41,860 bases of DNA. Source: Erysipelotrichia bacterium (lineage in GTDB: Bacteria; Bacillota_I; Bacilli_A; Erysipelotrichales; Erysipelotrichaceae). Position numbers and translations under genes: made by a program. Below the pieces are notes generated by a model. That model searched no databases, had not been told where the DNA came from, and was given only the letters and a program-made list of their open reading frames with translations. Positions 33,961 through 41,617 of this stretch are shown here, one piece after another. The DNA is taken from positions 1-41,860 of the forward strand of contig JAGXSD010000033.1 in NCBI GenBank assembly GCA_018333955.1, in the 5' to 3' direction. How positions within the stretch are numbered: the first letter of the stretch is position 1; each line of letters starts with the position of its first letter.

Positions 33961-34590
33961 ATGTTTCTTCAAGTGAACAATCTATCTTTTGCCTTTGGTC
34001 AAACAGTGTTGTTTGAAAATCTCAATATGCGAGTAGAGGCAGGTTCTTTTACCGCGATATTAGGACCAAGTGGTAAAGGTAAAACAACATTACTGCGTTG
34101 TTTAGCGGGACTTGAGCGTCCTCAAAAGGGATCTATTGTGCTTGATGGACGAATCTTAACTTCCGATGAGATTCATGTGGAGCCTCATGAGCGAAAAGTA
34201 GGATTACTATTTCAAGACTATGCCTTGTTTCCTCACATGAGTATTGCGGACAATATTGGATATGGGGTAAGAAAAGAAGATAAGGCTTATAAGAAAATGA
34301 TTGTGAATGAGTTATTAGGGATGATGGATCTTAAAGATTTCCATCATCGTAAACCATCACAATGCTCTGGTGGTCAACAACAACGTATTGCGATCGCCCG
34401 TGCACTGGCCTCTCAACCAAAAGTTCTATGTCTAGATGAGCCATTCTCCAATCTTGATCAAGAACTCAAAGAGAGAATGCGTGGGCAAATGAAAATATGG
34501 TTCAAACAAAAAGGTGTGACAGTGATCATGGTCACTCATGATGTGGAAGATGCGAAAGCGATGGCAGATACGATAGTAGAGCTTAAATAA
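33961..34590 (+). CDS. Iron(III) ABC transporter ATP-binding protein, short form
   Basis: 209 residues from ATG 33961, preceded by AAGGAGG inside the last codons of the permease. Walker A GPSGKGKTTLL, Q-loop LLFQDYALFPHM, signature CSGGQQQRIAIARAL, Walker B VLCLDEPFSNLD and H-loop VTHD. The family protein FbpC is usually about 350 residues with a C-terminal TOBE/regulatory domain; here the chain ends straight after the ATPase core. The Walker A has Lys where Cys is common. It completes a three-gene importer with a terminator 10 bases on. Confidence 0.92.
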   Translation: MFLQVNNLSFAFGQTVLFENLNMRVEAGSFTAILGPSGKGKTTLLRCLAGLERPQKGSIVLDGRILTSDEIHVEPHERKVGLLFQDYALFPHMSIADNIGYGVRKEDKAYKKMIVNELLGMMDLKDFHHRKPSQCSGGQQQRIAIARALASQPKVLCLDEPFSNLDQELKERMRGQMKIWFKQKGVTVIMVTHDVEDAKAMADTIVELK

Positions 34591-34596
34591 AGTAAG

Positions 34597-34622
34597 AAAA
34601 CATCCATGCGGATGTTTTTTTG
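34597..34622 (+). terminator. Terminator of the iron transport operon
   Basis: AAACATCC, loop ATGC, GGATGTTTTTTT; perfect 8-bp stem with a long T-tract. Confidence 0.92.
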
Positions 34623-34763
34623 GTGGGAAGAATATTGGAGAATAATAATTCTAAACTTGAATAAGTTTTTAAAAATAATGAAATGAGCTAATTTGGCTTA
34701 ATAATATTCTTTGTTGAGTATTTCAATGTGTATAATATATTTAAGAAACTCGTGGGGGGTATT

Positions 34764-35921
34764 ATGAATATACTTAATTTATTCAAAAAGCAAAGAATCA
34801 AAGAGGTTGATGATTTAGTTGTTGGTGTAATTGAAGGTAAGATTAAGGATTTGGACGTTATTGAAGAAACATTAAAGAAGTTTCAGAAAAAGTATAGTAA
34901 ATACTACATTGATGACGAGCTCTCGAAAGAATTCGAAAGTAAGATTGTTCATTTAAGAGTGAACTTGAAAAGTATATATGATATTGAACCGAGTAAAAAA
35001 ATTAAAGGAAACAGTTTATTATCTTTGATTGATGATTATACTGTAATTGATATCGAAACAACAGGATTATCCACAAAAACTGACAAAATAATCGAGTTGT
35101 CTGCATTAAAGGTTCGCAATGGAAAGATTATCTCGGAATACAGTAGATTAGTCAATCCAATTATTAAGATTGATAGATTTATCGAAGAATTAACAGGTAT
35201 CACAAACAAAATGCTCTCTAGAGAAAAGTCTATTGAGTTTGTTATTGAGTCTTTTATTGAGTTTATTGGACCAGATATAATACTTGGACATAATATCAAT
35301 TTTGACATTCAATTTATTAATCAAGCACTAGAAGAACTTTCATTGAACCTTCTTCTCAATGATTATATAGATACATTACGGATGTCTAGAAAAGTATATA
35401 AAGAGATACCTAATCATAAATTGAGTACACTGATAGAATTTCATGGATTGACAAGGGATAAACACAGAGCGCTAGTTGATTGCATTTTGACACATCAAAT
35501 ATATCAAAAAACAGTTAAAAAAGTAAAAAAAGAGGGAATTAATCTTTCGTCCAAAAAATCCAGACTATATCAGAAGTATGACCTTTCTGAATTGAAACCA
35601 AATTATGATCTTATTCAAGATGACCACTATTTTGCTAACAAAAGTGTTTGTTTTTCCGGTGAATTAGTACAGTTTCAACGAGTTGATGCTGCACAATTGG
35701 TAATCAATCATGGTGGGAAAGTCCTAAGTGGAGTGAATAGAAATTTAAATATATTAATTTTAGGAGATGATGAGTATTATAAGTCAGATGAAAATGAACT
35801 TTCGATAAAACATAAAAAAGCACTTCAATTAAAGAACCAAGGAATAGATATAGATATTATTGGAGAGAGCAAGTTTGTTGAATATATCAAAGGAAATAAA
35901 AATTCAGAAATTCAAGACTAA
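34764..35921 (+). CDS. DnaQ-like 3'-5' exonuclease with C-terminal BRCT domain
   Basis: 385 residues from ATG 34764 (GTGGGGGGTATT upstream). An N-terminal helical stretch (1-85) is followed by a DEDD exonuclease of the DNA polymerase III epsilon type: ExoI VIDIETTGLSTK (about 93-104), ExoII HNINFDIQFIN (about 175-185) and ExoIII HRALVDCILTHQIY (about 235-248), giving a DEDDh set. A BRCT-like domain ends the protein (about 295-380: KSVCFSGELVQFQR, VINHGGKVLSGVNRNLNILI, QGIDIDIIGESKFVEYI). Exonuclease-BRCT proteins occur in Bacillota and may trim or repair DNA; none is well studied. Codon use is rich in ATA and AGA like the HNH and glycine-zipper genes, suggesting acquired DNA. Confidence 0.88.
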   Translation: MNILNLFKKQRIKEVDDLVVGVIEGKIKDLDVIEETLKKFQKKYSKYYIDDELSKEFESKIVHLRVNLKSIYDIEPSKKIKGNSLLSLIDDYTVIDIETTGLSTKTDKIIELSALKVRNGKIISEYSRLVNPIIKIDRFIEELTGITNKMLSREKSIEFVIESFIEFIGPDIILGHNINFDIQFINQALEELSLNLLLNDYIDTLRMSRKVYKEIPNHKLSTLIEFHGLTRDKHRALVDCILTHQIYQKTVKKVKKEGINLSSKKSRLYQKYDLSELKPNYDLIQDDHYFANKSVCFSGELVQFQRVDAAQLVINHGGKVLSGVNRNLNILILGDDEYYKSDENELSIKHKKALQLKNQGIDIDIIGESKFVEYIKGNKNSEIQD

Positions 35922-35948
35922 GATTATTACACAAAAGCAAACATTTAT

Positions 35949-37001
35949 TTACTTCACTTCTTTTATCGCTTCAATCCCACTTTTCATCACGAGTATGCGA
36001 ATCCAAGGAGTATAAAGCACGACGGATTTAAGTATTTTTAAGAAGATCTTAAACTTAAGTTTTCGACTTCTTTTCTTGTATTCTTTTAAAGGATTTTGAT
36101 GATGCATTGAGGCTGCTGCCATCAGAGCACTATCCATCGCATAACTAATGCCTTCAAGAGAACTTGGTGAAATCCAACCTGCCGCTTCCCCAATAAGCAA
36201 ACATGCATCTTCTCCACAAAATATCTGATTTAGTTGTTTTGGAGAATTTACTAAACATGCTTCTTTAAAGATTGGGGATGCTAGAGGATATCCTGAAGAA
36301 ATTAGCTGAGATTTAAAAGCTTCATAATGTTTAAGCGAATCTTGTAATGGTAATGCGGCACCAAATTCAACACGTTCATTTTTCACATTAATCCAACCAT
36401 AACTATCAGTCAGTCTTTGATCAAAGAAACATCCTAAATGAGGATCCATATCTTCAAGTTTAAAATGTTCTTGAATGGCCATGTATTGTCGAATCTTAGG
36501 AGCGTTTAATTTTGATCTCACTAACGAGTTTGCGCCATCGGCCCCAACACACATATCAAAGCTAAGAGTATGGGTTTGTCCTGATTGCTCATACGTTAAA
36601 GTATGAGGAATTGACTTAAAGTCAATGTTTTTAACAATAGCTTGATCAATAACATTCACATGATTGGGGATCTTAGAGATTAACCATTGATCAAAGCGAT
36701 GACGATGAATATTAATATAATGACGTTGGTAGACTTGTTTTAGATTATTGTTGAGGTCTACAGTCTTAACAGAAAACATCTGCGGAGAAGCACATACTTC
36801 AAGAGGAACACTTAACTTAAGTTTACTGAGTGTCTTCTGAGCATCAGGTGAAAGAAGTCCACCACAAGGCTTATGAAAACCATCATTTCCATGATGATGT
36901 TTCTTATCTATGACACAGATTGAAAGATGTGAAGGTGCATAGCTTGCGAAGATCGAACCCGCAACTCCAGCCCCAATGACGACGACATTATAATGATTCA
37001 T
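35949..37001 (-). CDS. FAD-dependent oxidoreductase, geranylgeranyl-reductase-like
   Basis: 350 residues. The N-terminal Rossmann motif is VVVIGAGVAGSIFASYA, followed by an acidic end of beta-2 (ICVIDKK) and KPCGGLLS, the conserved PCGG(G/L)(L/I)S loop of geranylgeranyl reductase-type flavoproteins. A second FAD motif (CVGADGANSLVRSKL) is at about 150-165, and the C-terminal GEAAGWISPSSLEGISYAMDS closes the flavin site. These enzymes reduce isoprenoid chains or related lipids; a link to the mevalonate operon 17 kb away is possible but unproven. No ribosome site better than AAGAGA is seen at the ATG. It is read opposite to its neighbours. Confidence 0.85.
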   Translation of the reverse strand: MNHYNVVVIGAGVAGSIFASYAPSHLSICVIDKKHHHGNDGFHKPCGGLLSPDAQKTLSKLKLSVPLEVCASPQMFSVKTVDLNNNLKQVYQRHYINIHRHRFDQWLISKIPNHVNVIDQAIVKNIDFKSIPHTLTYEQSGQTHTLSFDMCVGADGANSLVRSKLNAPKIRQYMAIQEHFKLEDMDPHLGCFFDQRLTDSYGWINVKNERVEFGAALPLQDSLKHYEAFKSQLISSGYPLASPIFKEACLVNSPKQLNQIFCGEDACLLIGEAAGWISPSSLEGISYAMDSALMAAASMHHQNPLKEYKKRSRKLKFKIFLKILKSVVLYTPWIRILVMKSGIEAIKEVK

Positions 37002-37191
37002 AGATAAGTCTCTTTTCCGAATATATCAATAATATCATATAAACCAAGATGCAAATAATACCCTTATTATTGAAAAAAGATGCATACCTTGAATCTTTGT
37101 CAATTCTCAATTACTTTGAATCATTAAGTATTGTGTTGATTATTTTGGATAATTAGAAAATAAATGTTGGTATACAATGAGTAATGTTATA

Positions 37192-37206
37192 CACTTCTAT
37201 TAAGTG
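37192..37206 (+). promoter_or_regulatory. Inverted repeat, candidate operator of the HTH/glycine-zipper gene
   Basis: CACTT, spacer CTATT, AAGTG, 27 bases before the ATG at 37233. TATACA occurs twice upstream (37171 and 37189 regions), so the repeat overlaps the probable transcription start. The encoded protein has an XRE-type HTH, so autorepression is plausible. The remaining 190 bases of this gap are AT-rich with no gene. Confidence 0.4.
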
Positions 37207-37232
37207 GAATTAAATCATGAACGAGGAAAGCT

Positions 37233-38990
37233 ATGCAATTTGGTCGCCATTTAAAAGTTCTTAGAAAATTATCAAAGTTGAATATCGATGATTTTGCTTT
37301 GCTTTTAGATGTGAATTCTCAAACCATAGTGGATTGGGAGACAGGAAAAGAAATCCCAAATCTAGACATGATTGGAAAAATTTCTAATCTTTTAAACACT
37401 TACGGAATAACTTCATCACTTCTAAATAAGACAAAAACAGAATCAGTGTTCGACTTCTCTTCAACAGAAGTAAGTTTTATTACAATGCATCATGGCATTG
37501 TACAATTATATGGATCAGTAATTAAAGAGCATATTATTGCATATACTGGGAAAAACCATGAAACCAATGAAGTCACTCAGTTAAGTTTGAAAAGTATAGC
37601 ATCTAGAAGGGTAAACCCTGAATATGAGTATTCTAATATCAAACAGCAGGCAGGATTTTCTGCAGAAGTAAAAACTCAGGCAAGAAAAAGTGCCGAAAGC
37701 ATTATTAACAATAAAAAGATATATTTTAAAAGAACTGATGATATTAAAACTCAGAAATTAAAGGGAGATTCAACAATTGGTGGGATTAATGACCCATTAT
37801 TTGATATTGCTGCAGTGAACTCGAGAGGTGTATTTATAAAGGGTTCTGAGACCCAATTGAAATATCTTGGTGAGGATTCACAAGAGTGTTTTAGATTATT
37901 AATGTTGAATAAATTTGATAAGTATCGATCTTCTGATGCCTTGATTGAGATTCCCCTAGATTTTTATCCAGATGTAAAAAGAAGACTTAGAGAAAAAATC
38001 ATACAAACGGAACACATCATTGAGTATGCAAGAAAAAATGGTAAGAATGATATTGTTCTTAAAGAACAAGCAAAACTAGATAAATATAAGTTAACTGATA
38101 AAAATCTAGTGGAAGGTAAATTAACAAATCAAGAGGCTATTGAAGCAAGATTACATCCATTAAGATCTACAGTTAAAGATGTTGCAAGTCTATCTCATGA
38201 AGCAGGAAAAATTGCAGCGGTTAATAGTGTAATAGTAGGAGGTGGGGTTTCCTTTATTCGTAATAGTATACTTGTTTTTAAAGGAGATAAGAATGCAATC
38301 GATGCTTTAAAGGATATATCTCAAGAAACCTTGAAATCATCATCTTTAGGCTATGCTACAGCTTTTGCTGGATCATCGATTAAAGGTACAATGCAAAATT
38401 CAAGTAGTGATTATGTGAGAGCACTATCAAAAACAGGATTACCAGTTATAGCAGTGTCTGTCTTGATTGAGACAAGTCAATCGATTTCAAGATTATTTAA
38501 TGGGGAGATTGATGGAACTGAGTTTCTGCATGAAATTGGTCAAAAAGGTTCGAGCATGCTCGCATCTGCTGCTGGGGCAGGTGTAGGTCAAATAGTTATC
38601 CCCATTCCTGTGTTAGGTGGTTTAGTAGGTGGAATGATAGGATACTCAATGTCTAGTGCGTATTATAGTAGTTTACTTATGGTGCTAAGTGAAGCAAAAC
38701 TCGCAAGAGAATATCGTGAATTGGTTGAAATTGAATGTAAGAATGCTATCATCTCAATAAGAAACTATAGAAGTGAAGTTAATCACCTCATTGATTCCTA
38801 TATTTCAGATTATCGAGAGACATTTGAAAATGCACTAAATGAAATTAATACCGCATATCGTTTTTCTGACATAAATAAGGCAATTCTTGCTAGCAATATT
38901 ATTACGAATAAAATGGGAAAAGAAGCACTATTTGAAGATATGGATGACTTTCAAAGAATTATGGAAAGCAACACGAACATCAAACTATAG
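37233..38990 (+). CDS. XRE-type HTH fused to a glycine-zipper membrane protein (unknown system, component A)
   Basis: 585 residues, ATG preceded by GAGGAAAG. Residues 1-60 are a Cro/XRE helix-turn-helix (RHLKVLRKLSKLNIDDFALL, DVNSQTIVDWETGKEIPNLD). A soluble middle (about 125-310) contains NPEYEYSNIKQQAGFSAEVK and GGINDPLFDIAAVNSRG, where I recall similar stretches in unnamed Bacillota and Bacteroidota proteins. Gly/Ala-rich, membrane-compatible stretches follow at about 325-348, 373-385, 402-412 and 440-480 (GAGVGQIVIPIPVLGGLVGG), then a helical tail. This suggests a protein that can insert in membranes yet bind DNA or partner. The next gene follows after 8 bases and has the same style. Function not known. 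Confidence 0.75.
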   Translation: MQFGRHLKVLRKLSKLNIDDFALLLDVNSQTIVDWETGKEIPNLDMIGKISNLLNTYGITSSLLNKTKTESVFDFSSTEVSFITMHHGIVQLYGSVIKEHIIAYTGKNHETNEVTQLSLKSIASRRVNPEYEYSNIKQQAGFSAEVKTQARKSAESIINNKKIYFKRTDDIKTQKLKGDSTIGGINDPLFDIAAVNSRGVFIKGSETQLKYLGEDSQECFRLLMLNKFDKYRSSDALIEIPLDFYPDVKRRLREKIIQTEHIIEYARKNGKNDIVLKEQAKLDKYKLTDKNLVEGKLTNQEAIEARLHPLRSTVKDVASLSHEAGKIAAVNSVIVGGGVSFIRNSILVFKGDKNAIDALKDISQETLKSSSLGYATAFAGSSIKGTMQNSSSDYVRALSKTGLPVIAVSVLIETSQSISRLFNGEIDGTEFLHEIGQKGSSMLASAAGAGVGQIVIPIPVLGGLVGGMIGYSMSSAYYSSLLMVLSEAKLAREYRELVEIECKNAIISIRNYRSEVNHLIDSYISDYRETFENALNEINTAYRFSDINKAILASNIITNKMGKEALFEDMDDFQRIMESNTNIKL

Positions 38991-38998
38991 GAGTTTAT

Positions 38999-40000
38999 AT
39001 GGCAATAAGTAAAATCATCTTAAAAGCAGCTGGCCTTGTTGCATCATGGGGTGCTCTCAAAGCATTTGATGCATATGAGAAAAATCAGGAAGCCAAAGAA
39101 GTAAATGCATCAGCAAATAAGTTAGTTGAAGATGCGCGTGCTTTTACAAACCAAAAAAGAATTGATTCTTCAAAAAGCTTACAACTACTTGGTGAAGTAA
39201 AATTAAGTGTTCTAGATGAATCTATATATAGATTTATTAATGCTTTTGAAAAAATAAAAAACATTGAACTTTCAAACACGGTAGGTATTGAAGAACTAAA
39301 TAAGTTTAGAATAGATAAAAATGCTACCATTGAATTACGAGAGCTTAGCGTCATGGCTCACTCAGTAATGCAAGGATTGGTCGCAGGATCAGGAGCAGGG
39401 GCTTTAACTGCTTATGGTGCATACAGTGCGACAATGATGCTTGCGAAAGCTTCAACTGGTACTGCAATTGCTACACTAAGCGGAGTGGCAGCCAAGAATG
39501 CCACATTAGCATTTTTAGGAGGTGGAGCTTTAGCAGCAGGAGGAGGAGGTATGGCAATGGGTTCAATTGTACTTGGAGGTGTTATTGCTGCTCCAGCTAT
39601 TGCCATATTGGGAGTTTTTCTTGACGCAACAGCAAGTAAAAACCTTGACTTAGCCTATGTAAACCAAGCAGAAGCTATGGTAATCATTGAAGAATTGAAG
39701 ATTGCAAATGACATTTTTGAAGGTATAAAGAATCGTTCAAAACTATTTATAGATTTACTTTATAAATTGAATCCAATATTTGTGAAACTGATAAATCAAA
39801 TTGAGCGCTTAGTAGTTGAATCTGGAACTAATTTCTCTGAGTACTCACAAAGCGAAAAAGAAAAGATTGCAATGTCTTTAAGCATTGCTGGTGCAATCAA
39901 AAGTGTACTAGACACTCCAATTCTTACGGAAGACGGAAATATTACAGTAGAATCAGAAAAAATTGGTCATGAAATTGGAAAGATAATTTTAAACCAATAG
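38999..40000 (+). CDS. Glycine-zipper membrane protein (unknown system, component B)
   Basis: 333 residues, ATG preceded by AGGAG. A short hydrophobic start (ISKIILKAAGLVASWGALKA) and a helical region (20-115) are followed by a long Gly/Ala/Ser-rich block (about 125-210) with GSGAGALTAYGAYSATMML, ASTGTAIATLSGVAAKNATL, FLGGGALAAGGGGMAMGSIV and LGGVIAAPAIAILGVFL, the pattern of glycine-zipper helices that pack into channels or insert in bilayers. The C-terminal part (215-333) is helical and soluble. I recall near-identical glycine blocks in many hypothetical bacterial proteins, but no assigned function. It lies 8 bases after component A and is very probably co-translated with it. Confidence 0.75.
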   Translation: MAISKIILKAAGLVASWGALKAFDAYEKNQEAKEVNASANKLVEDARAFTNQKRIDSSKSLQLLGEVKLSVLDESIYRFINAFEKIKNIELSNTVGIEELNKFRIDKNATIELRELSVMAHSVMQGLVAGSGAGALTAYGAYSATMMLAKASTGTAIATLSGVAAKNATLAFLGGGALAAGGGGMAMGSIVLGGVIAAPAIAILGVFLDATASKNLDLAYVNQAEAMVIIEELKIANDIFEGIKNRSKLFIDLLYKLNPIFVKLINQIERLVVESGTNFSEYSQSEKEKIAMSLSIAGAIKSVLDTPILTEDGNITVESEKIGHEIGKIILNQ

Positions 40001-40058
40001 TTAAGTCAGTATATTGAAAAAATCGCCTGATTTTTATGCTGAATCTGAAGTGACTCCT

Positions 40059-40085
40059 AAAAAAAAGCATCCTGAGATGCTCTTT
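40059..40085 (-). terminator. Terminator after the DUF4870-like gene
   Basis: AGCATC, loop CTGA, GATGCT (40066-40081), followed on the reverse strand by a run of T. It also lies within 60-85 bases after component B and may end that transcript weakly from the other side. Confidence 0.8.
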
Positions 40086-40093
40086 CATGAATC

Positions 40094-40411
40094 TTATTTA
40101 AGAAGTGTATACTTACCAATCACAGGTAATTCTTTTGCCTGACCATTGTAGGCATTGAGTGCCCCCATGAAAAACAAGACAAGCAAAATGACATTAAGGA
40201 CTGGGACTAAAAGAATTCCAATAATTGAAATCGTTAGTATTGCATTCCCAACGAGTGAAACAATGAGTAACAACAATCCTTGATTCGCGTGGAATTTTCC
40301 ATACTCAGAATCTTTGTCTACAATCAGCGGTAGGAAGAAAATCGCATAAGCAAGTGCGGCAATGACCTTGTTTTTTTCAATGTCTTCGGCGGAATACACT
40401 TTTTCACTCAT
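40094..40411 (-). CDS. DUF4870-like small membrane protein
   Basis: 105 residues, ATG preceded by AAAGGAGAA. Three helices: VIAALAYAIFFLPLIV, GLLLLIVSLVGNAILTISII, GILLVPVLNVILLVLFFMGA. The linker FHANQGLLL is a hallmark of small membrane proteins in the DUF4870/Tic20-like group. Its role is unknown; relatives often neighbour cell-envelope genes. It has its own terminator, so it appears monocistronic. Confidence 0.8.
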   Translation of the reverse strand: MSEKVYSAEDIEKNKVIAALAYAIFFLPLIVDKDSEYGKFHANQGLLLLIVSLVGNAILTISIIGILLVPVLNVILLVLFFMGALNAYNGQAKELPVIGKYTLLK

Positions 40412-40542
40412 AAGCTTCTCCTTTCACAGAAACACTCTGTTTGATATAGGATGATATGACACATAAAATCCCATATTCTTAAGTAAAGTGTACTCCTCTA
40501 ATGAAAGATTGTCTAGTGATGAGATTTTTGATTAAAGACAAA

Positions 40543-41427
40543 CTAATTTTTCCTTTGTATTGGAATCCATATTTCACATGTTTTTGAGTCTGGTGAGAAC
40601 ACTTCCATGGATACTCCACTTATTGCTTCCACATTAGAAGTTGGGAACCACTCAATAAATACTCGTTTCCACATGGATTGGATTTTTTCAGTTGCATCAT
40701 CACTATGCTCGAATGTCTCTGAGAATACAACCCATTCTCCTTGTGGAACATCATATGTTTCTAAATCTTTAAACTCGTGTTGAACAGGAGTGATTGTTGA
40801 AACAATTAAATATTTACGATAATGTTCCTGGTGGATGAACTCATCATAAAAGGCTCCCATCAATGAGAATGATGAGTAAGGTTTTTGATTAAACACTTTA
40901 CATAAAGAAAGATAAGTATCATTTTCTTGAATTTCATTCCAAAACTTAGGAATTAGCTCATATAGATTATCATCCTTCAAGATCGGTCTACTTACTCCAT
41001 ACACTTTAAAAGCTTCTTTCTTTTCAAATCGATAATTCATTGCGGTTCCTCCCTTGATTTGAATCATAAAGGAGATTCTTGGATATGTTTTGATGATACT
41101 GTCTTGATGTCGTGCTTGGGATGGCTTAATGTGATGCCAGCGACTAAATGCTTTACTAAAGGCATCTGAAGACTCATATCCGTATTTGAATGCACAATCA
41201 ATAATACGTATATCTGTATGTCGTAATTCTTCAGCCGCAAGCGATAATCGACGACGTCGAATGTATTCTGAGCAAGATACATCAACCATTGTTGAAAACA
41301 TTCGTTGAAAATGAAATTCTGAACACTGGGCAATTTGAGCTAATTCTTTCATATCAATGCGATCTTCAAGGTGATCTTCTATATACTGCATCGCTTCATT
41401 CATTGTTTCAATCCATTTCATATCCAT
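40543..41427 (-). CDS. AraC-family regulator with GyrI-like effector domain
   Basis: 294 residues, ATG preceded by AGGAGG. Two helix-turn-helix units (about 20-105: IDMKELAQIAQCSEFHFQRM, then RIIDCAFKYGYESSDAFSKA with SRWHHIKPSQAR) make the AraC/XylS DNA-binding domain at the N-terminus. Residues about 125-290 match the GyrI/SOUL-like effector-binding fold (VYGVSRPILKDDN, VPQGEWVVFSETFEHS, CEIWIPIQ), which binds drugs or other amphipathic ligands. This Rob/SoxS-like architecture activates efflux or detoxification genes; targets are not visible, as no transporter adjoins it. Confidence 0.9.
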   Translation of the reverse strand: MDMKWIETMNEAMQYIEDHLEDRIDMKELAQIAQCSEFHFQRMFSTMVDVSCSEYIRRRRLSLAAEELRHTDIRIIDCAFKYGYESSDAFSKAFSRWHHIKPSQARHQDSIIKTYPRISFMIQIKGGTAMNYRFEKKEAFKVYGVSRPILKDDNLYELIPKFWNEIQENDTYLSLCKVFNQKPYSSFSLMGAFYDEFIHQEHYRKYLIVSTITPVQHEFKDLETYDVPQGEWVVFSETFEHSDDATEKIQSMWKRVFIEWFPTSNVEAISGVSMEVFSPDSKTCEIWIPIQRKN

Positions 41428-41565
41428 GTCCTCCTAGACTCACTTTAACAAATCCATCCATATTAAACCCGTCTTAACTTGCCTAAAAATGACGGTTAAT
41501 AACAGAGACTTGTTAAATCATATCAAAAAGGGGCTGTAACGAATAAACAGCCACAAAGATAAATC

Positions 41566-41603
41566 AAAAGCCGAGAATCCTCAAAGAGGAACCTCGGCTT
41601 TTT
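41566..41603 (+). terminator. Insulating terminator ahead of the transposase
   Basis: Outer stem AAAAGCCGAG (41566-41575) with CTCGGCTTTT (41593-41602), inner stem TCCTC with GAGGA, then TTT. It lies directly before the transposase -10 box and should block read-through from the chromosome into the transposase gene. Confidence 0.7.
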
Positions 41604-41605
41604 GA

Positions 41606-41611
41606 TATAAT
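41606..41611 (+). promoter_or_regulatory. -10 box placed for a leaderless transposase mRNA
   Basis: TATAAT at 41606-41611 predicts +1 at 41618, the A of the ATG. No Shine-Dalgarno sequence precedes the start. Confidence 0.5.
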
Positions 41612-41617
41612 TAAGAT

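Noticed and set aside
39412-39606. Reverse-strand Pro/Ala-rich frame inside component B
   Set aside because: It is the antisense shadow of Gly/Ala codons in the glycine-zipper block.
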